DNA of 64,000 nucleotides from Escallonia rubra (lineage: Eukaryota > Streptophyta > Magnoliopsida > Escalloniales > Escalloniaceae). Position 1 is the first letter of the stretch, and each line of letters starts with the position of its first letter. The notes below the pieces were generated by a model. That model had not been told where the DNA came from. It did no database searches and worked only from the letters and a program-made list of their open reading frames with translations. The translations under genes and the position numbers were made by a program. This document shows, piece by piece, positions 1-11,815 of the stretch. The stretch covers positions 124,001-188,000 of the forward strand of contig JAVXUO010001871.1 in the NCBI GenBank assembly GCA_033065855.1, written 5' to 3'.

Positions 1-290
1 GTACTCTGGGGCAATGTATCGTGCAGTTCTTGTGCATTGGAAGTCGTAAAATACGTCTGGTCGCCTGAGACTGCCTGTGAAAGCCCAAAATCCGCAATTC
101 GAGCTTCCGTGTTGTCTTCAAGGAGGACGTTTGAGGCTTGAGACCTCTATGAATAAGACATGTGCTAAAGCTTGTGCGGGCATACTTGAGCCCAGCAGTC
201 ACACCAGTAGCAGTTCTCTAGTTCCTTCGGACACCCGATTCAGCATATTGTGTGAGCTATCATTCTTCATGTATTCTCATGTGTGGGGAT
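1..290 (-). pseudogene. Receptor-like protein kinase relic (kinase core)
   Basis: Read on the minus strand, this edge piece holds the catalytic core of a plant receptor kinase. A degraded HRDIK-type loop (reads HRGLK) is followed by a ...NVLLEDN... stretch, then ARIADFGL with the DFG metal-binding motif, then in another frame RYIAPEY, which is the activation-segment end. The frame change between the DFG part and the APE part, and the lost Asp of the HRD motif, show it is not functional. Further upstream, to about 290, only loose similarity to the kinase N-lobe remains. The rest lies outside the window or is lost. The family (LRR or other RLK) cannot be told from this piece. Confidence 0.6.
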
Positions 291-1065
291 TGGAGGTCAT
301 TACCGTTGGTTATCAGTATCTCTTACCAGAGTTGGGTGTTCACAGCCTAAAGTGGTATAGTCTCATTTTGCAATGACCTAGTATATAGTTGTAATTCCTT
401 TATGAAAAGCTAAATTGTAGGAGAGATTTGTCACTACATACAATAAGCATGTAGATAAATAACTCTACCCCATTCTACAACCACGAGGGTGTATTCCAAC
501 AATCGTACGAGATTGAGAATCAAGTGTTTATATTTAGTTAGAATAAGGTGTGAATCTGCTTATGTTGTGCGTATCTTGAAATGAATTCGATTGTTTGTAC
601 TAAGCCAAATGAAGAAATGGAAAAGTTTAGACTTGCTTCGCTGCCGAGTTCAGATCCAGATCCTCTAGAGCTGTTATCTAATTCTAAGGTCAAAATTGAT
701 GGTAAGTTATCTACTCAAAGCCATCCTATTATGCAAAGCATTAGTACTTTTCTCATTTTAAGTTTAGGTTGCAATTCTATATATGATGCAGAACCTAGTG
801 TAGTAAAGAGTTTTTTGCAGCTCCAACTATCTCACATGTCCATTAAGTGGAGAAACAAAGACCATAAATCATTTTAGGCGGCCAAAGCCAGTAGACCTTA
901 CTGTAGAAGTAGAGAAAGCAGCCAGTTGTGGACCGAATTCTAAGATCATATTAAAGTGGGTGAATGATTCTTTAGCCAGACTAGGCCAACTATAACAAAA
1001 CAATGCTGGCAGCCTTGCGGACCTCACCATAAGGAGAGAGAGAGAGAGAGAGAGATAACATTCTT
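291..1065. other. No assigned gene; one weak exon-like stretch
   Basis: No recognised gene. At 581-703 a short plus-strand open frame starts with ATG and runs to a GTAAGT donor-like site, so it could be an old exon, but the product is not recognised and no matching acceptor was found. A GA microsatellite of about 22 bp lies at 1034-1055. Confidence 0.3.
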
Positions 1066-1507
1066 AGATTAGATTATGCAGTCACCAAGGATTACGGAAG
1101 TGTTGTTGCAAACAATTGTCAAGTCTGATTGTTCTCTAGACCTCCGCAATGTGATGGAAGAGATCAAGCCTATCAAAGTAGAGGAGATGGAGATCTATCA
1201 CAAGAAGCTTTATGGCATAGAAGTCCTGCAAGCTGGAAATCCTCATAAAGGAATTCATCAAGCGCAAACACTTCTGTATTACTGGAAGAGGTTACTGTGG
1301 GCATTGAAGATGAAAAGCAGCTTGACATTATCTCGATTGTTGGAATGGCTGGACTTGGTAAGACTAGTGTTGCAAGGAAGGTGTATAATGATTCTTTCAT
1401 AACTTCTTCATTCACTCGTGAATTTATGTGTCTCAAGTATATAGAAAAAGGGACTTGTGGATTGGAATTCTAACTTAAGCTTTCGGGCTCATGGATAAGC
1501 ATCACAA
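1066..1507 (+). pseudogene. R1-like NLR fragment, copy 1 (pre-NB and P-loop)
   Basis: This is the first of three direct copies of one NLR segment. It begins with a linker region (...KLYGIEVLQ...) and then, in a second frame, gives the NB-ARC start: TVGIEDEKQLDIISIVGMAG followed by LGKTSVARKVYNDSF. GMAGLGKT is the P-loop (Walker A) that binds ATP/ADP in plant NLR immune receptors. The wording is closest to what I know of R1-type late-blight-resistance-like CC-NLRs. Two frames are needed and the copy stops in a GA microsatellite, so it is a broken fragment. Its 3' flank is shared with copy 3 up to the microsatellite. Confidence 0.75.
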
Positions 1508-1512
1508 AATAA

Positions 1513-1514
<2 letters not shown>

Positions 1515-1577
<63 letters not shown>

Positions 1578-1627
1578 GGAGAGAGAGAGCGAGAGCGGGA
1601 GAGGGAGAGGGAGGGAGAGGGAGGGAG
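1515..1627. repeat. GA-rich microsatellite
   Basis: About 110 bp of (GA)n with GGGA and GCGA variants, lying exactly between NLR copy 1 and copy 2. A shorter GA tract at 1891-1918 lies between copies 2 and 3, and one at 1034-1055 precedes copy 1. Confidence 0.95.
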
Positions 1628-1893
1628 AACATTCTTAGATTAGATTATGCAGTCACCAAGGATTACGAAAGTGTTGTTGCAAACAATTGTCGTGTCTGAT
1701 TGTTCTCTAGACCTCCGCAATGCGATGGAAGAGATCAAGCCTATCAAAGTAGAGGTGATGGAGATCTATCACAAGAAGCTTTATGGCTTAGAAGTCCTGC
1801 AAGTTGGAAATCCTCATAAAGGAATTCATCAAGTGCAAACACTTCTGTATTACTGGAAGAGGTTACTGTGGCCACTGAAGATGAAAAGCAGGG
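1626..1893 (+). pseudogene. R1-like NLR fragment, copy 2 (truncated)
   Basis: A direct repeat of 1066-1340 that starts at the same point (ACATTCTTAGATTAG) and is cut just before the P-loop by a GA tract. It carries only the pre-NB linker region. It differs from copies 1 and 3 at scattered sites. It cannot encode a nucleotide-binding domain. Confidence 0.75.
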
Positions 1894-1919
1894 GGAGAGA
1901 GAGAGAGAGAGAGAGAGAA

Positions 1920-3480
1920 CATTCTTAGATTAGATTATTCAGTCACCAAGGATTACGGAAGTGTTGTTGTAAACAATTGTTGTGTCTGATTGTTCTCTAG
2001 ACCTCCGCAATGTGATGGAAGAGATCAAGCCTATCAAAGTAGAGGTGATGGAGATCTATCACAATAAGCTTTATTGCTTAGAAGTCCTGCAAGCTGGAAA
2101 TCCTCATAAAGGAATTCATCAAGCGCAAACACTTCTGTATTACTGGAAGAGGTTACTGTGGGCATTGAAGATGAAAAGCAGCTTGACATTATATCGATTG
2201 TTGGAATGGCCGGACTTGGTAAGACTAATGTTGCAAGGAAGGTGTATAATGATTCTTTAATAACTTCTTCATTTACTCGTGGATTTATGTGTCTCAAGTA
2301 TATAGAAAAGGGGACTTGTGGATTGGAATTCTAACGTAAGCTTTCATGCTCATGGATAAGCATCACAAAATAAGCTATAGACGGCTATGTGAAGAGATTC
2401 ATAGGCGCTGAAAGGGAATAATGGGGGATTGGATGACCTGAGAAGGCCCTGGGCATCAGATGACCGAGAAGGTCCTTCCCAAATGACTACAATGGAAGCC
2501 GAATCACGCTAACTAGTCCCCTCACTGATATCTTTTATATGATAAACCTCATAGCTCCCCTCGCTTTCTTCGTTTTTCAACTGTAGAGGGAAGTTGGGAT
2601 CTATTGCGAAGGAAGGTTTTTTGGGAACATCACGGCCCCCTATAATTGACAGAACCTGGAAAGAAAAGCCAAAAAATGTCGAGGACTACCACTTGCAGTG
2701 GTTTTAATTGCTGACTTCTCGCAAAAAGGGAGATGACTAACGCCGGTGGAGACAAATTGCAGAAAGTGTAAGTTCATATATCGTTAGTGACTTGTATCAA
2801 TACATGGACACACTGGCACTGACTTACTATCACTTCTCTCATCACTGAAAACTTGCTTCTTTGTGGGAGCAATTTTAGACTACGAAATCCTCGTAGTTGA
2901 TTTAATTATGGCTGGCCTACGTTTTTATCTGGAAGGGAGGGCTAAAGAGCCTAGAGGACGTTGTTGATGATTTCTTAATAAATCTAATTGACAGATGCCT
3001 CTTACTTTTGCATAAAATCAAATTCGATCCAAGCTCGAGTGAGAGAGTTTCTCAAGTTATATCCTTCTCCTACAAGAAAGATCAACTAATCCTGAACGGT
3101 TCAACGGTCGAGCATCCATGACCTTTCGTGTGATTTATGCTCGAGAAAAACTGAGGAGGTATGATGTCTTTAGGACATAGACATGTCTGAACAATTTACT
3201 TCTTATTCTTTAACTATTCCTGTAACAAGTAAGCAGCATCGTGTGTGCTATAAGCAATCTCAACATAATACTTCGTCACTGCCTTCTGCCCCAGACGTCC
3301 ACTTACTTTCGTGCTTTGCTGTGGGATGGTGTGATGAAGAGTGTGTTCTTTCATTTAGTAAGCTTTCAAGCTTCTTGGGGTGTTGGATTTACAGTACGTC
3401 AGCATTTCCTTTCTTTTCCAACTGTTGGTAAGGGAAGTTGGAAGTTGGAAGTTGGAACTTCTTTAGGAAAGTAGAATCAT
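1920..3480 (+). pseudogene. R1-like NLR pseudogene (P-loop to first LRRs)
   Basis: This starts as the third copy of the repeated segment and continues through the rest of the NB-ARC domain in several frames. In order I see the P-loop (GMAGLGKT, about 2,206), an RNBS-A-like stretch, DKHHKISYRRLCEEIHRR (about 2,355), an RNBS-B-like FPNDYNGSRITLTS (about 2,480), the GLPL motif in KKCRGLPLAVVLIAD (about 2,670), RNBS-D-like IWKGGLKSLEDVVDDFL (about 2,930), an HDL-type MHD remnant (about 3,118) and the start of the leucine-rich repeats (LTIP...HRVC...SLPSAPDVHLLSCF, to about 3,400). Frame changes and stops occur throughout, and the kinase-2 region is missing or unreadable. In life such a protein would have been a cytosolic pathogen sensor. 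This is a clear pseudogene. Confidence 0.8.
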
Positions 3481-4060
3481 CACTGATATGCCTGTCATTG
3501 ACATAGAAGCCTTAATTTTGTGATGGAGGGAGTAGGCATCTGCAAGCATTAATAATTGGGCCAGGTGATCTGGTAGGAATTAGACCCAAGGTTTCCTAGT
3601 GCCCTAGTCTTAATCCACTGGGCATATATGGGTTTTGGGCCCTTCAATATATATATATTTATTGAAGACCATGCATCCTAGACGCATGAAATCGATCATG
3701 CCACATAACAGGAGAAGAAGGGAAGTGATCCACCCAATATGTATCATGATTTGTGAGGATCTTATTTGTTCGCTGCTGCATGCCATTTGAACGATTGATG
3801 GACGTTAGATCAAATTCAATAGTTACCATATACTAGTCCAAACAACGGAAAGTTCTAAATTTTTTAATCAGAATCACATAGTTCTCTAAATTTTACCATC
3901 CATTAAGATATCATGAAATCTTCTTATTCATTAATGGGAACTTATTGCCTCACCACGAGTAAAAAACTCACTGTAGTATGATGTTACAAGATTAAACTAC
4001 TCGAAAAGATGAATTATAAAGACATTACCCGGGTGGTGAAGCCAACAGCATGTGCAGTTA
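3481..4060. other. Intergenic 3' flank of SABATH gene 1
   Basis: No gene seen. On the minus strand an AATAAG-type polyadenylation-like signal lies near 3,922-3,935, about 130 bp past the gene 1 stop; the same sequence is kept past gene 2 near 9,239. Confidence 0.4.
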
Positions 4061-4063
4061 AGA

Positions 4064-6519
4064 TTACTCACGCTTCAAAGCAACAATCAATTGAGTCCCG
4101 TTCTTATAGCTTGACTCCAACGCAGAGGATATCTCCGCCTCTTTAAGGAAAGTCCGTCCAAACAATTCATCAATGACTTCACGTCCAAAGTGTTTGGTGA
4201 AGATATCTTCCATGCCTGCCCTAAGGTGCATTATCAAACTATGCACATTAACTGAGCTACCAATTTTAGACCTGGGATTCGCTATTTCCATTCTCTCAAT
4301 GCTAAAGCACCCAATATCTTTAATCACCTCTGTAATCTCCTTTGGGGTGGCAGAATACACGGGCAAGTTAAAGGAGTCCACTTGAGATTCATTGATAAGG
4401 CCCTGTAGAAGAGATTGACATTTAGGGGTTACACCATTTATCTGGCTCAACATTGTCAAAATACAACAAAAGTACATCAAAAGGTGAAAAAGATCCATAC
4501 TGCATCTAAGTCAGTGCACCAAGTGGTACAATGAAACAAAAGTAAACTTCATTGGGTTTTCCTCTTCCTCTTCCGCTTCATTTATTTTTTTCTATTAAAC
4601 TTTTGGTGGCTCAAGGGAGGGAGGTGTCAACTAAATACCCAATAGTTTAATCTTAACTCCAGTTTACCCACAACAATATTAGTAGAACTTCAGGAAAATA
4701 TTCTGAAGTAAAGCTTGAATTTTTTCCTGGAATTCCTCAGTGTATAGCAGAAATAGCACCAAAAATTTCTTCTCCCTAATACACCTGGAATAGCTAATTA
4801 TTGACTCACCGCATTCACCATATCCATGAGGCTGGAGCAAAGAGAATCATATAATACACCAATTGGGAGCTTAGAACGATGGACTCCATCAGGGAAGCCT
4901 GGAATGATCAGTACTATCATCCCTCCGACCACAATCTCTTCAGCTCTAGCATTCAAAAAGATCTTCATGTCCTTTTGGAACTGAGCCGCGTAAGCATTAG
5001 CCACTTCATCTGCAGAGCTTGTATAGCTAATCTTGCCTTTGTTCCATGCGGGAGATGTCTTGTCCAGTAACTCTTCTGGTACCTTGGAAAGCCATTGAAG
5101 TGCGTAAGATGAATGCACAAGATGAAGAGAGGATCTCGGGAATAGCCGACCATAGAAAGAACCAGGGACTCCAGCAGCAAAATATTTCCTACTGGGAGGA
5201 AGCGATGCAAAGAGAGTGTTGAAATCATTGGAGGCATGATCACTGAAGAACACTTGGAATTCAAGACTTCTAGACGTGGCACCTTGTGTCATGTACTTTT
5301 TATCCACTACTTCTAGTATATTTTGCATAGCAAAGAAGGTATTTGGTCCGACGGAACATCCCAAGTCAGCAATGCAAAAGCTGTTTGAACTAGAAGCAAT
5401 CAGGCTTTGTACGTCAAGCTTCTCAGCAATGATCTCATTGATCATTTCCTTTGCAACATTTGTAGCTTCCCTCTGTCAAATAAGCAGAAAAAACTGTTAA
5501 GTGTCCTTGATGATGGTGGATAAAGCCATCATCGTCATGATTGACAGGCAGACACTAGACATGCCCACGTTCAACAGCTTGGCTTATATTCAGCAAAATG
5601 CACGAACAGCCTTACTGCAGCCACGATATCCATTAAACGATGAGCAAACCAAGATAACTGCAATGAATTAGTAGGTGTTCTAGTAAAGTTATTCGAGTTT
5701 TCTAGTCTTTTAGAGCTCAATCGTCCACTTTAGCATAAATATCCTCCTCCTAATTAGAGTTGCTAGTCTTTTAGAGCTCAATCGTCCACTACAATGTCGA
5801 TTATTGGTTTGCGGCAGGAATACATGTCAGTTCAATTCAGACCAGGAAAATCAACATTAAGGTGCTCTATTTTGAGTCTAAACAAGGTGAGTTGAAACTT
5901 AATTTTCCCAGTTTCTAACAAGTGGCATACACAACCATTCCCCTAGAGGCACCTTCTCTACGACTCTACGTAACTTGATTCAGTCACATTGAGTTCAAAC
6001 ATCATATTTGTAATCCGCATTCCAGTGGTACTGTTGTTCTCAGATTTAAATCCTCAAACAGCATAGCAGAACATCTGATTTTGGTTCTGTATAGTCTTTT
6101 TCAGATTAAAAGTCGAAAAATCTAGCCAAAAGGCAACTTATCTAGCTTGTAGCAATAACTTGGTTCTAGATATGAAAAACTCAAAAGGCAGTGACAACTC
6201 ACCAGAAATTCAAGAACTCTTTCGGACCAATCAACGTGCAACTGGGTATTAGATCAAGGGTAACCACAATTCATACTCTTTTGTCACTAAACGAAGCATT
6301 AGTGGCACTTTTTAACCCTTAAACCAAGAAAGGTGTGAAAATTATGACACAACTGTAGAATTCTATACAGATTTTCAAAACTAGAACAGAGTGAGACATG
6401 ACAGTCGTAAATTAGGTGATTTTATGTAAAGTGGGTGATCAAAGGAGCACCTGATACTGGGAGTTCTTGGTGTAGCTGTAGGTGCCATCTCCACCGTTCA
6501 TCGGAAAAGATTCCGGCAT
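4064..6519 (-). CDS. SABATH carboxyl methyltransferase, LAMT-like (gene 1)
   Basis: SABATH enzymes move a methyl group from S-adenosylmethionine to the carboxyl (or a ring nitrogen) of small metabolites in the cytosol. Three exons give 356 aa: 6519-6451, 5472-4810 and 4402-4064, all with GT-AG introns in phase 0. The start MPESFPMNGGDG...SYTKNS is the usual family start. DLGCSVGPNTF at about 59-69 is the SAM loop, FSDHASNDFN at about 99-108 binds the SAM ribose side, and HSSYALQW at about 143-150 lines the substrate pocket; the Gln-Trp pair is where SAMT enzymes have Met-Trp. The end (...FGREVIDELF...) is the family cap and dimer region. Wording is closest to loganic-acid-type or At5g38020-type members. 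Substrate is unknown. Length is normal for the family. It looks intact and is the near twin of gene 2. Confidence 0.93.
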
Positions 6520-6598
6520 TGTGCCTTTTGCCTTCCTTGCTCCTCTACCTGTAACTCTTTCGGCGTGCCGTCCTTTGGCCCGCTTCCCAGCGATGTTG

Positions 6599-6708
6599 TA
6601 TTATAGTAGTAGCATTGGGTAGTGACGTAATCTCGTCCAACATGGCGGCCTTTGGAAAGGGACGGCAATGAAGACCATTGAAACGTCAGTTCTCCCCCTT
6701 TGACGTAA
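6599..6708 (-). promoter_or_regulatory. Putative core promoter and TGACG sites of SABATH gene 1
   Basis: Upstream of the gene 1 start there is a TATAAT-like box on the minus strand at about 6,599-6,608. TGACGTAA sites lie at about 6,623-6,630 and 6,701-6,708, and a TGACGTT on the minus strand near 6,681. TGACG is the known core for TGA-type bZIP factors used in salicylate and jasmonate responses. A related stretch before gene 2 has CGACGTAA instead. Function is inferred from motifs only. Confidence 0.35.
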
Positions 6709-6762
6709 TCTCGTCCAACATGGGGGTCTGGTTTGGTTTTATGACAAGTGTCATTTAATATT

Positions 6763-6984
6763 GGAAAAATTTTAGCTGCTACCCGGTTGGAGGAATCTTC
6801 CTCCTACCCCTTATATAGCGACAATCAATTGTCTTTAAATGTTTCTAGTGACTTTAATTTAGTGACGCTGAGAAAATGCTGCTAATAATTATTGTCGTTT
6901 GAAACATTTAGCCACTATTAATTGTCACTATACATGGGGTTGAAGGAAGATTCCTCCAACCGGGGTAGCAGCCAAAATTTTTCC
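6763..6984. mobile_element. 222-bp MULE-type MITE in promoter flank of gene 1
   Basis: Inverted repeats of about 70 bp start with GGAAAAATTTTAGCTGCTAC at the left and read as its near complement at the right. The element is flanked by a perfect 9-bp duplication, TTTAATATT, at 6,754-6,762 and 6,985-6,993. A 9-bp target duplication is the hallmark of Mutator-like elements. The paralogous unit-2 flank at about 13,755-13,790 runs across this point with no element, which confirms the insertion. It is too short to encode a transposase. Confidence 0.88.
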
Positions 6985-6993
6985 TTTAATATT

Positions 6994-9040
6994 TATTCTT
7001 AGCTCTTTGGGAAGTCTCATCTTAATTTGACTTTAATTAGACTCTTTATTATTTACTAATTTATGCTTATTAACATAAATTTGAAACTATTTTAATGTAA
7101 TTTCCTACAAGATTTTACATTAAAAACCAAACATCAAAATTAAAAAGCTTCATAAAAATGGAGTAGAATTCTTCCAACGAATATTAGATATACTCTGATA
7201 TACTCCTACAAGTTCATGAATTTGGACAATATTTTTCTTTTGGTACCACATTGAAAATGGACTTTATCAAACACTCAAATTTTCAAATGCACAAAGCCAC
7301 TCTTGAAAACGAAATTTTTGAAAGAAAAAGTTCATCAAAACTGGTAGTAAAATGCTTCCTACAAATAAGACTCCTACATGTCTCAACAAGTTCTTACATT
7401 GAATGGACTCTACCAAACATAAAATTCTCACAATGCACAAAGTCAATTGTTGAAAGCCAAACATCAAAAGTAAAACCATGCTTTTGAAAAACCATACCTT
7501 CTAGTTTGGAAATATAAATATATAAGTTTGGAACCTTTCATAACTTTAACTCTTTAGAGAAGTCAGATCCACCAAAGTAAATAATTATTAAATTTCGCAA
7601 CTTGAAAAATCCACTATTTCACAACCTTTACACAACCATACATGATTATTTCATCATTCAAGTAGATATCATTTCGAAATTTAGCTTTAGAGACTTATAA
7701 TGTGTTTGATGAGGTATTTCAAGCGAAGATTTTACTTTGATAAGGCATTTGAAAATTATTTGGACATGTTGCTACTAAAAAGTTGACCGGGAATCTTGGC
7801 CTGGAACGATGACCTGCAAGACTGATAACGAGTCACCGCCTGGTGGAAAAAACTCTCCGTTACTTAAGTTAGAGCGCAACTACAGGGTAAAACTATGATA
7901 AAGTAAGAAAAGACTGTGTGTCTAGCCGTTTGCGTACGTGGGACAGTCCCTTGATATAGCTGTAAGTAGGAGGCTGACGGTTCGACCTTGGGTCAGATTT
8001 GTTAGGATCGCGTCAAGATCCTTGAGGATCACATCAAGAACCTTGAGGATTCCGGTAGGAATCTTAATTCTCAATAAGGTAATCACCAATCTCGTAGTTA
8101 ACCAAGCTTGACCATGACTCTTAATTGACACGTTTTGTACGCTGATTGGTGGTGTATTTTTAGCTATGTCAGTACTGAAATGAACATTGTTTGGGATACG
8201 TTAAAAGATATTTACAAATTTAGGAGGGATTTAAAAATTGGGATTTGGATGTTTCAAATTTTCAGTTGAAATAACAAGTCCAAACTATTTTTTTTTATCA
8301 ATCCACACATTAAAGTATTCCATGTGTTTATGGGTTGTGAGTGGGCTCCTGAAATTTTCTTTTATTCGTAATTGTCATTTCAATCGTTCATTTTTATTTC
8401 CAGAATTATTCTAGAAGAATGAGACCTTGTCTTTGTTTGTTCTTCCTTACTGTTATACCTATTTTTTTTACGAAACTTTTAATGTATGCTAGCTTATGCA
8501 AAACAAGTTAAAATGATTTTGTTTTGCTATTTTATATGTAGTTTCCATGATGTAACACAAATTTTTGTTTCATAGTTCATATTTGAAAATATTTATTTCA
8601 CCCCTTGATATATTTTTTTATCCTTTTTTTGTTGCTAAAAATAGATATTAGTGACAACTATAACTTTTCAACACAACAAGGATGTGACATAACATACATA
8701 AGGGGGTAGAATTAACCTCTCTCACATTGCTTTGCGTTAATTGTAAAAGGAAAATGAAGATTCATATAGGGAAATGCTCGCAACGAAAGTATTAGCCAAA
8801 CAATGAATTTTTAAATCCAATTCAGAACTTCGTAACAGATATTGTTCCAATTCAAAACTTCTCCCATTTAAGGCCATAATCAACAAAAACTTATAATCCA
8901 TGTTACAGAGACACTTCATGCAATTTCAAGATTCCATGTAACGTATCTTTCCTAGAAATGTTGGTAAAGGTATGCATTTCACAGTTTCATAATTGCTTAT
9001 ATGATCGCAGTCGAAATTGAAATTTTCTAAGAAAAGTAGA
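6994..9040. other. Intergenic, AT-rich, no gene seen
   Basis: The first 150 bp are still duplicated in unit 2. About 7,780-8,140 is less AT-rich and unlike its surroundings but gave no recognisable product. The rest is AT-rich, with no supported gene. Confidence 0.5.
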
Positions 9041-9386
9041 ATCACTGTTAATATGCCAGTCATTGACATAGGAGCCTTAATTTTGTGATGGAGGGAGACA
9101 TCTGCTAACATTAATGATTGGGCCAGGTGATCTGGTCCAAGCATATACTGCTCCAAGCAAAGGAAAACTCAGAACTTCCTAATCAGAATCGCATAATTCT
9201 CTAAATTTCACCATCGATAAAGAGGTTCATGAAATCTTCTTATTCATTAACAGGAACTTATTGCCTCACCACGAGTCTAAAGTCTAAACTCACTGGAGTG
9301 TGATGTTACAAGACTTAAACTACTCGAAAAGATGAATTACAGAGACATAACCCAGATGGTGAAGCCAACAACATGTGCAATTTAGA

Positions 9387-11815
9387 TCACTCGCGCTTCA
9401 AAGCAACAATCAATTGAGTCCAGTTCTCATAGGTTGACTCCAACGCAGAGGATATCACCGCGTCTTTAAGGGCAGTCCGTCCAAACAATTCATCAATGAC
9501 TTCACGTCCAAAGTGTTTGGTGAAGATACCTTCGAGGCCCGCTCTAAGGTTCATTATCAAACTATGCACATTAACTGAGCTACCAATTTTTGACCTGGTA
9601 TCCGCTATTTCCATTCTCTCAACGCTAAAGCACCCAACATCTTTAATCACCTCTGTAATCTCCTTTGGGGTGGTGGCATACAGCGGCAAGTTAAAGGAGT
9701 CCACTCGAGATTCATTGATAAGGCCCTGTAAAAAAGATTGACGTTTCGTGGTAACGCCATTTCTCTGGCTCAAGATTATCGTAATGCAGCAGAAGTATAT
9801 CAAAGGTGAAAAGGGTCCATATTGCATCTAACTCGGTGCACCAAGTGGTATAATGATACAGAAAGTAAACCTCATGGAGTTTTCCTCTTCTTCTTCCTCT
9901 TCCTCTTCCGTTTCATTTATTATCTTCTATTTAACTTTTGGTGGGTCAAGGGAGGGAGGGGTCAATTGTTTACCATATGGTTTACTGTTAATAGTTTACC
10001 CACAACAATATGAATAGAGCTTCAGGAAAGTAATTTGAAGTACGAGTTGAAATTTTTTCTGGAGTTCCTCAGTGTATAGCGGAAATAACACCAAAAGTTT
10101 CTTTCTTAGAATACCTGGAATAGCTAATTGTTGACTCACCTCATTCACCATATCCATGAGGCTGGAGCAAAGAGAATCAAATAATACACTAATTGGGCTC
10201 CCAGAACGATGGACACCATCATGATGGCCTGGCATGAGCAGCACCATCATCCCTCCGATCACAATCTCTTTAGCTCTAGCATTCAAAAATATTTTCATGT
10301 CCTTTTGGAACTGAGCCGCGTAAGCATTAGCCACTTCATCAGAGGAGCTTGTATAGCTAATCTTGCCTTTGTTCCATGCAGGAGATGTCTTGTCCAGTAA
10401 CTCTTCTGGTACCTTGGAAAGCCATTGAAGTGCGTAAGATGAATGCACAAGATGAAGAGAGGACCTCGGGAATAGCCGACCAAAGAAAGAACCAGGGACT
10501 CCAGCAGCAAAATATTTCCTACTGGGAGGAAGCGATGCAAAGAGAGTGTTGAAATCATTGGAGGCATGATCGCTGAAGAACACTTGGAATTCAAGACTTC
10601 CAGACGTGGCACCTTGTGTCATGTGGTACTTTTTATCCACTACCTCTATTATATTTTGCATAGTAAAGAAGGTATTTGGTCCAACTGAACATCCTAAGTC
10701 CGCAATGCAAAAGCTGTTTGAACTAGAAGCAATCAGGCTTTGTACGTCAAGCTTCTCAGCAATCACTTCGTTAATAATTTCCTTTGCAACATTTGTAGCT
10801 TCCCTCTGTCAAATTACCCGAAAAAATCGTTAAGTGTGCTTGATGATGGTGAATAAAGCCATCATCATCATGATTGACAGGCAGACACTAGACATGCCCA
10901 AGTTCAACAGCTTGGCATAGATTCAGCTAAATGCCGAACAGCATTACTGCAACCACGATATCCATTATACAGTGAGCAAACCAAGATAACCGCAATGAAT
11001 TAGGAGGTGATTTAGTAAAGTTATTTCAGTGTTCTAGTCTTTTAACGGTCAATCGTCCACTCTGACATAAATGTAGTTCTTCTCCTAAGTAAAGCTGCTA
11101 GTCAACCCAGTACACTACCATGTCTGTTGTTGGTTTGCCGCAGGAATACATGTCAGTTCAATTCAGACCAGGAAAATCAACATTAAGCTGCTCTATTTTG
11201 AGTCTAAACAAGGTGGCATACACAACCATTCCCCTAAAGGCAACTTCTCTACGACTCTATGTAACTTGACTCAGTCACATTGAGTTCAAACATCATACTT
11301 TGTAATCCACATTCCAGTGTTACAGTTGTTCTCAGATTTAAATCCTCAAAAAGCATAGCAGAACATCTGATTTTGGTTCTGTATAGTCTTTTTCAGATTA
11401 AAAGTCGAAAAATCTAGTCAAAAGACAACTTATCTAGCTCGTAGCAATAATTTTGTTCTAGATATGAATTAACTCAAAAGACAGTGACAACTCACCAGAT
11501 ATTCAAGAACTCTTTAGGACCAATCAACATGCAACTCGGTATTAGATCGAGGGTAGGCTAAATTCATACTCTTTTGTCACTAAACGTAGCATTAGTGACA
11601 CTTTTTAACTAACCCTTCAACCAAGAAGGGTGTGAAAATTATGACACACAACTGTAGAATCAAAACAGATTTTCAAAACTGGAACAGAGTGAGACATGGC
11701 AGTCGTAAATTAGGTCATATATGTAAAGTGGTGATCAAAGGAGCACCTGATAGTGGGAGTTCTTGGTGTAGCTGTAGGTGCCATCTCCACCGTTCATTGG
11801 AAAAGATTCCGCCAT
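9387..11815 (-). CDS. SABATH carboxyl methyltransferase, LAMT-like (gene 2)
   Basis: This is the tandem duplicate of gene 1. Exons are 11815-11747, 10805-10140 and 9725-9387, giving 357 aa with phase-0 GT-AG introns. It starts MAESFPMNGGDG. The SAM loop DLGCSVGPNTF, the FSDHASNDFN motif and the HSSYALQW pocket motif are all kept. It has one more residue than gene 1 (KKYHMTQ against KKYMTQ). Differences from gene 1 cluster in the surface stretch after VVGGM/VIGGM (LIIPGFPDG against LLMPGHHDG) and in the last exon. Both introns are also similar to gene 1, so the duplication is fairly recent. No lesion was seen. The substrate is not predictable by eye, and the pair may share one acid substrate. 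Confidence 0.93.

Larger units (their letters stand above)
3476..7150. repeat. Segmental tandem duplication, unit 1
   Basis: Unit 1 of a tandem duplication that carries SABATH gene 1 and its flanks. The 3' flank (about 3,476-3,560, and the stretch before the stop codon) matches about 9,040-9,130. Introns and promoter match unit 2. The far flank (about 6,730-7,140) matches about 13,735-13,935 after removing the MITE in unit 1. Spacing between equivalent exons is about 5.3 kb. Confidence 0.85.

Noticed and set aside
1076-1402. 108-aa plus-strand frame as an intact gene
   Set aside because: The P-loop is read in another frame, so this frame is a by-product of a broken NLR fragment.
4173-4385. 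Plus-strand frames over SABATH exons (also at 9,496, 10,209, 20,393 and 21,905)
   Set aside because: They are antisense shadows of the methyltransferase exons.
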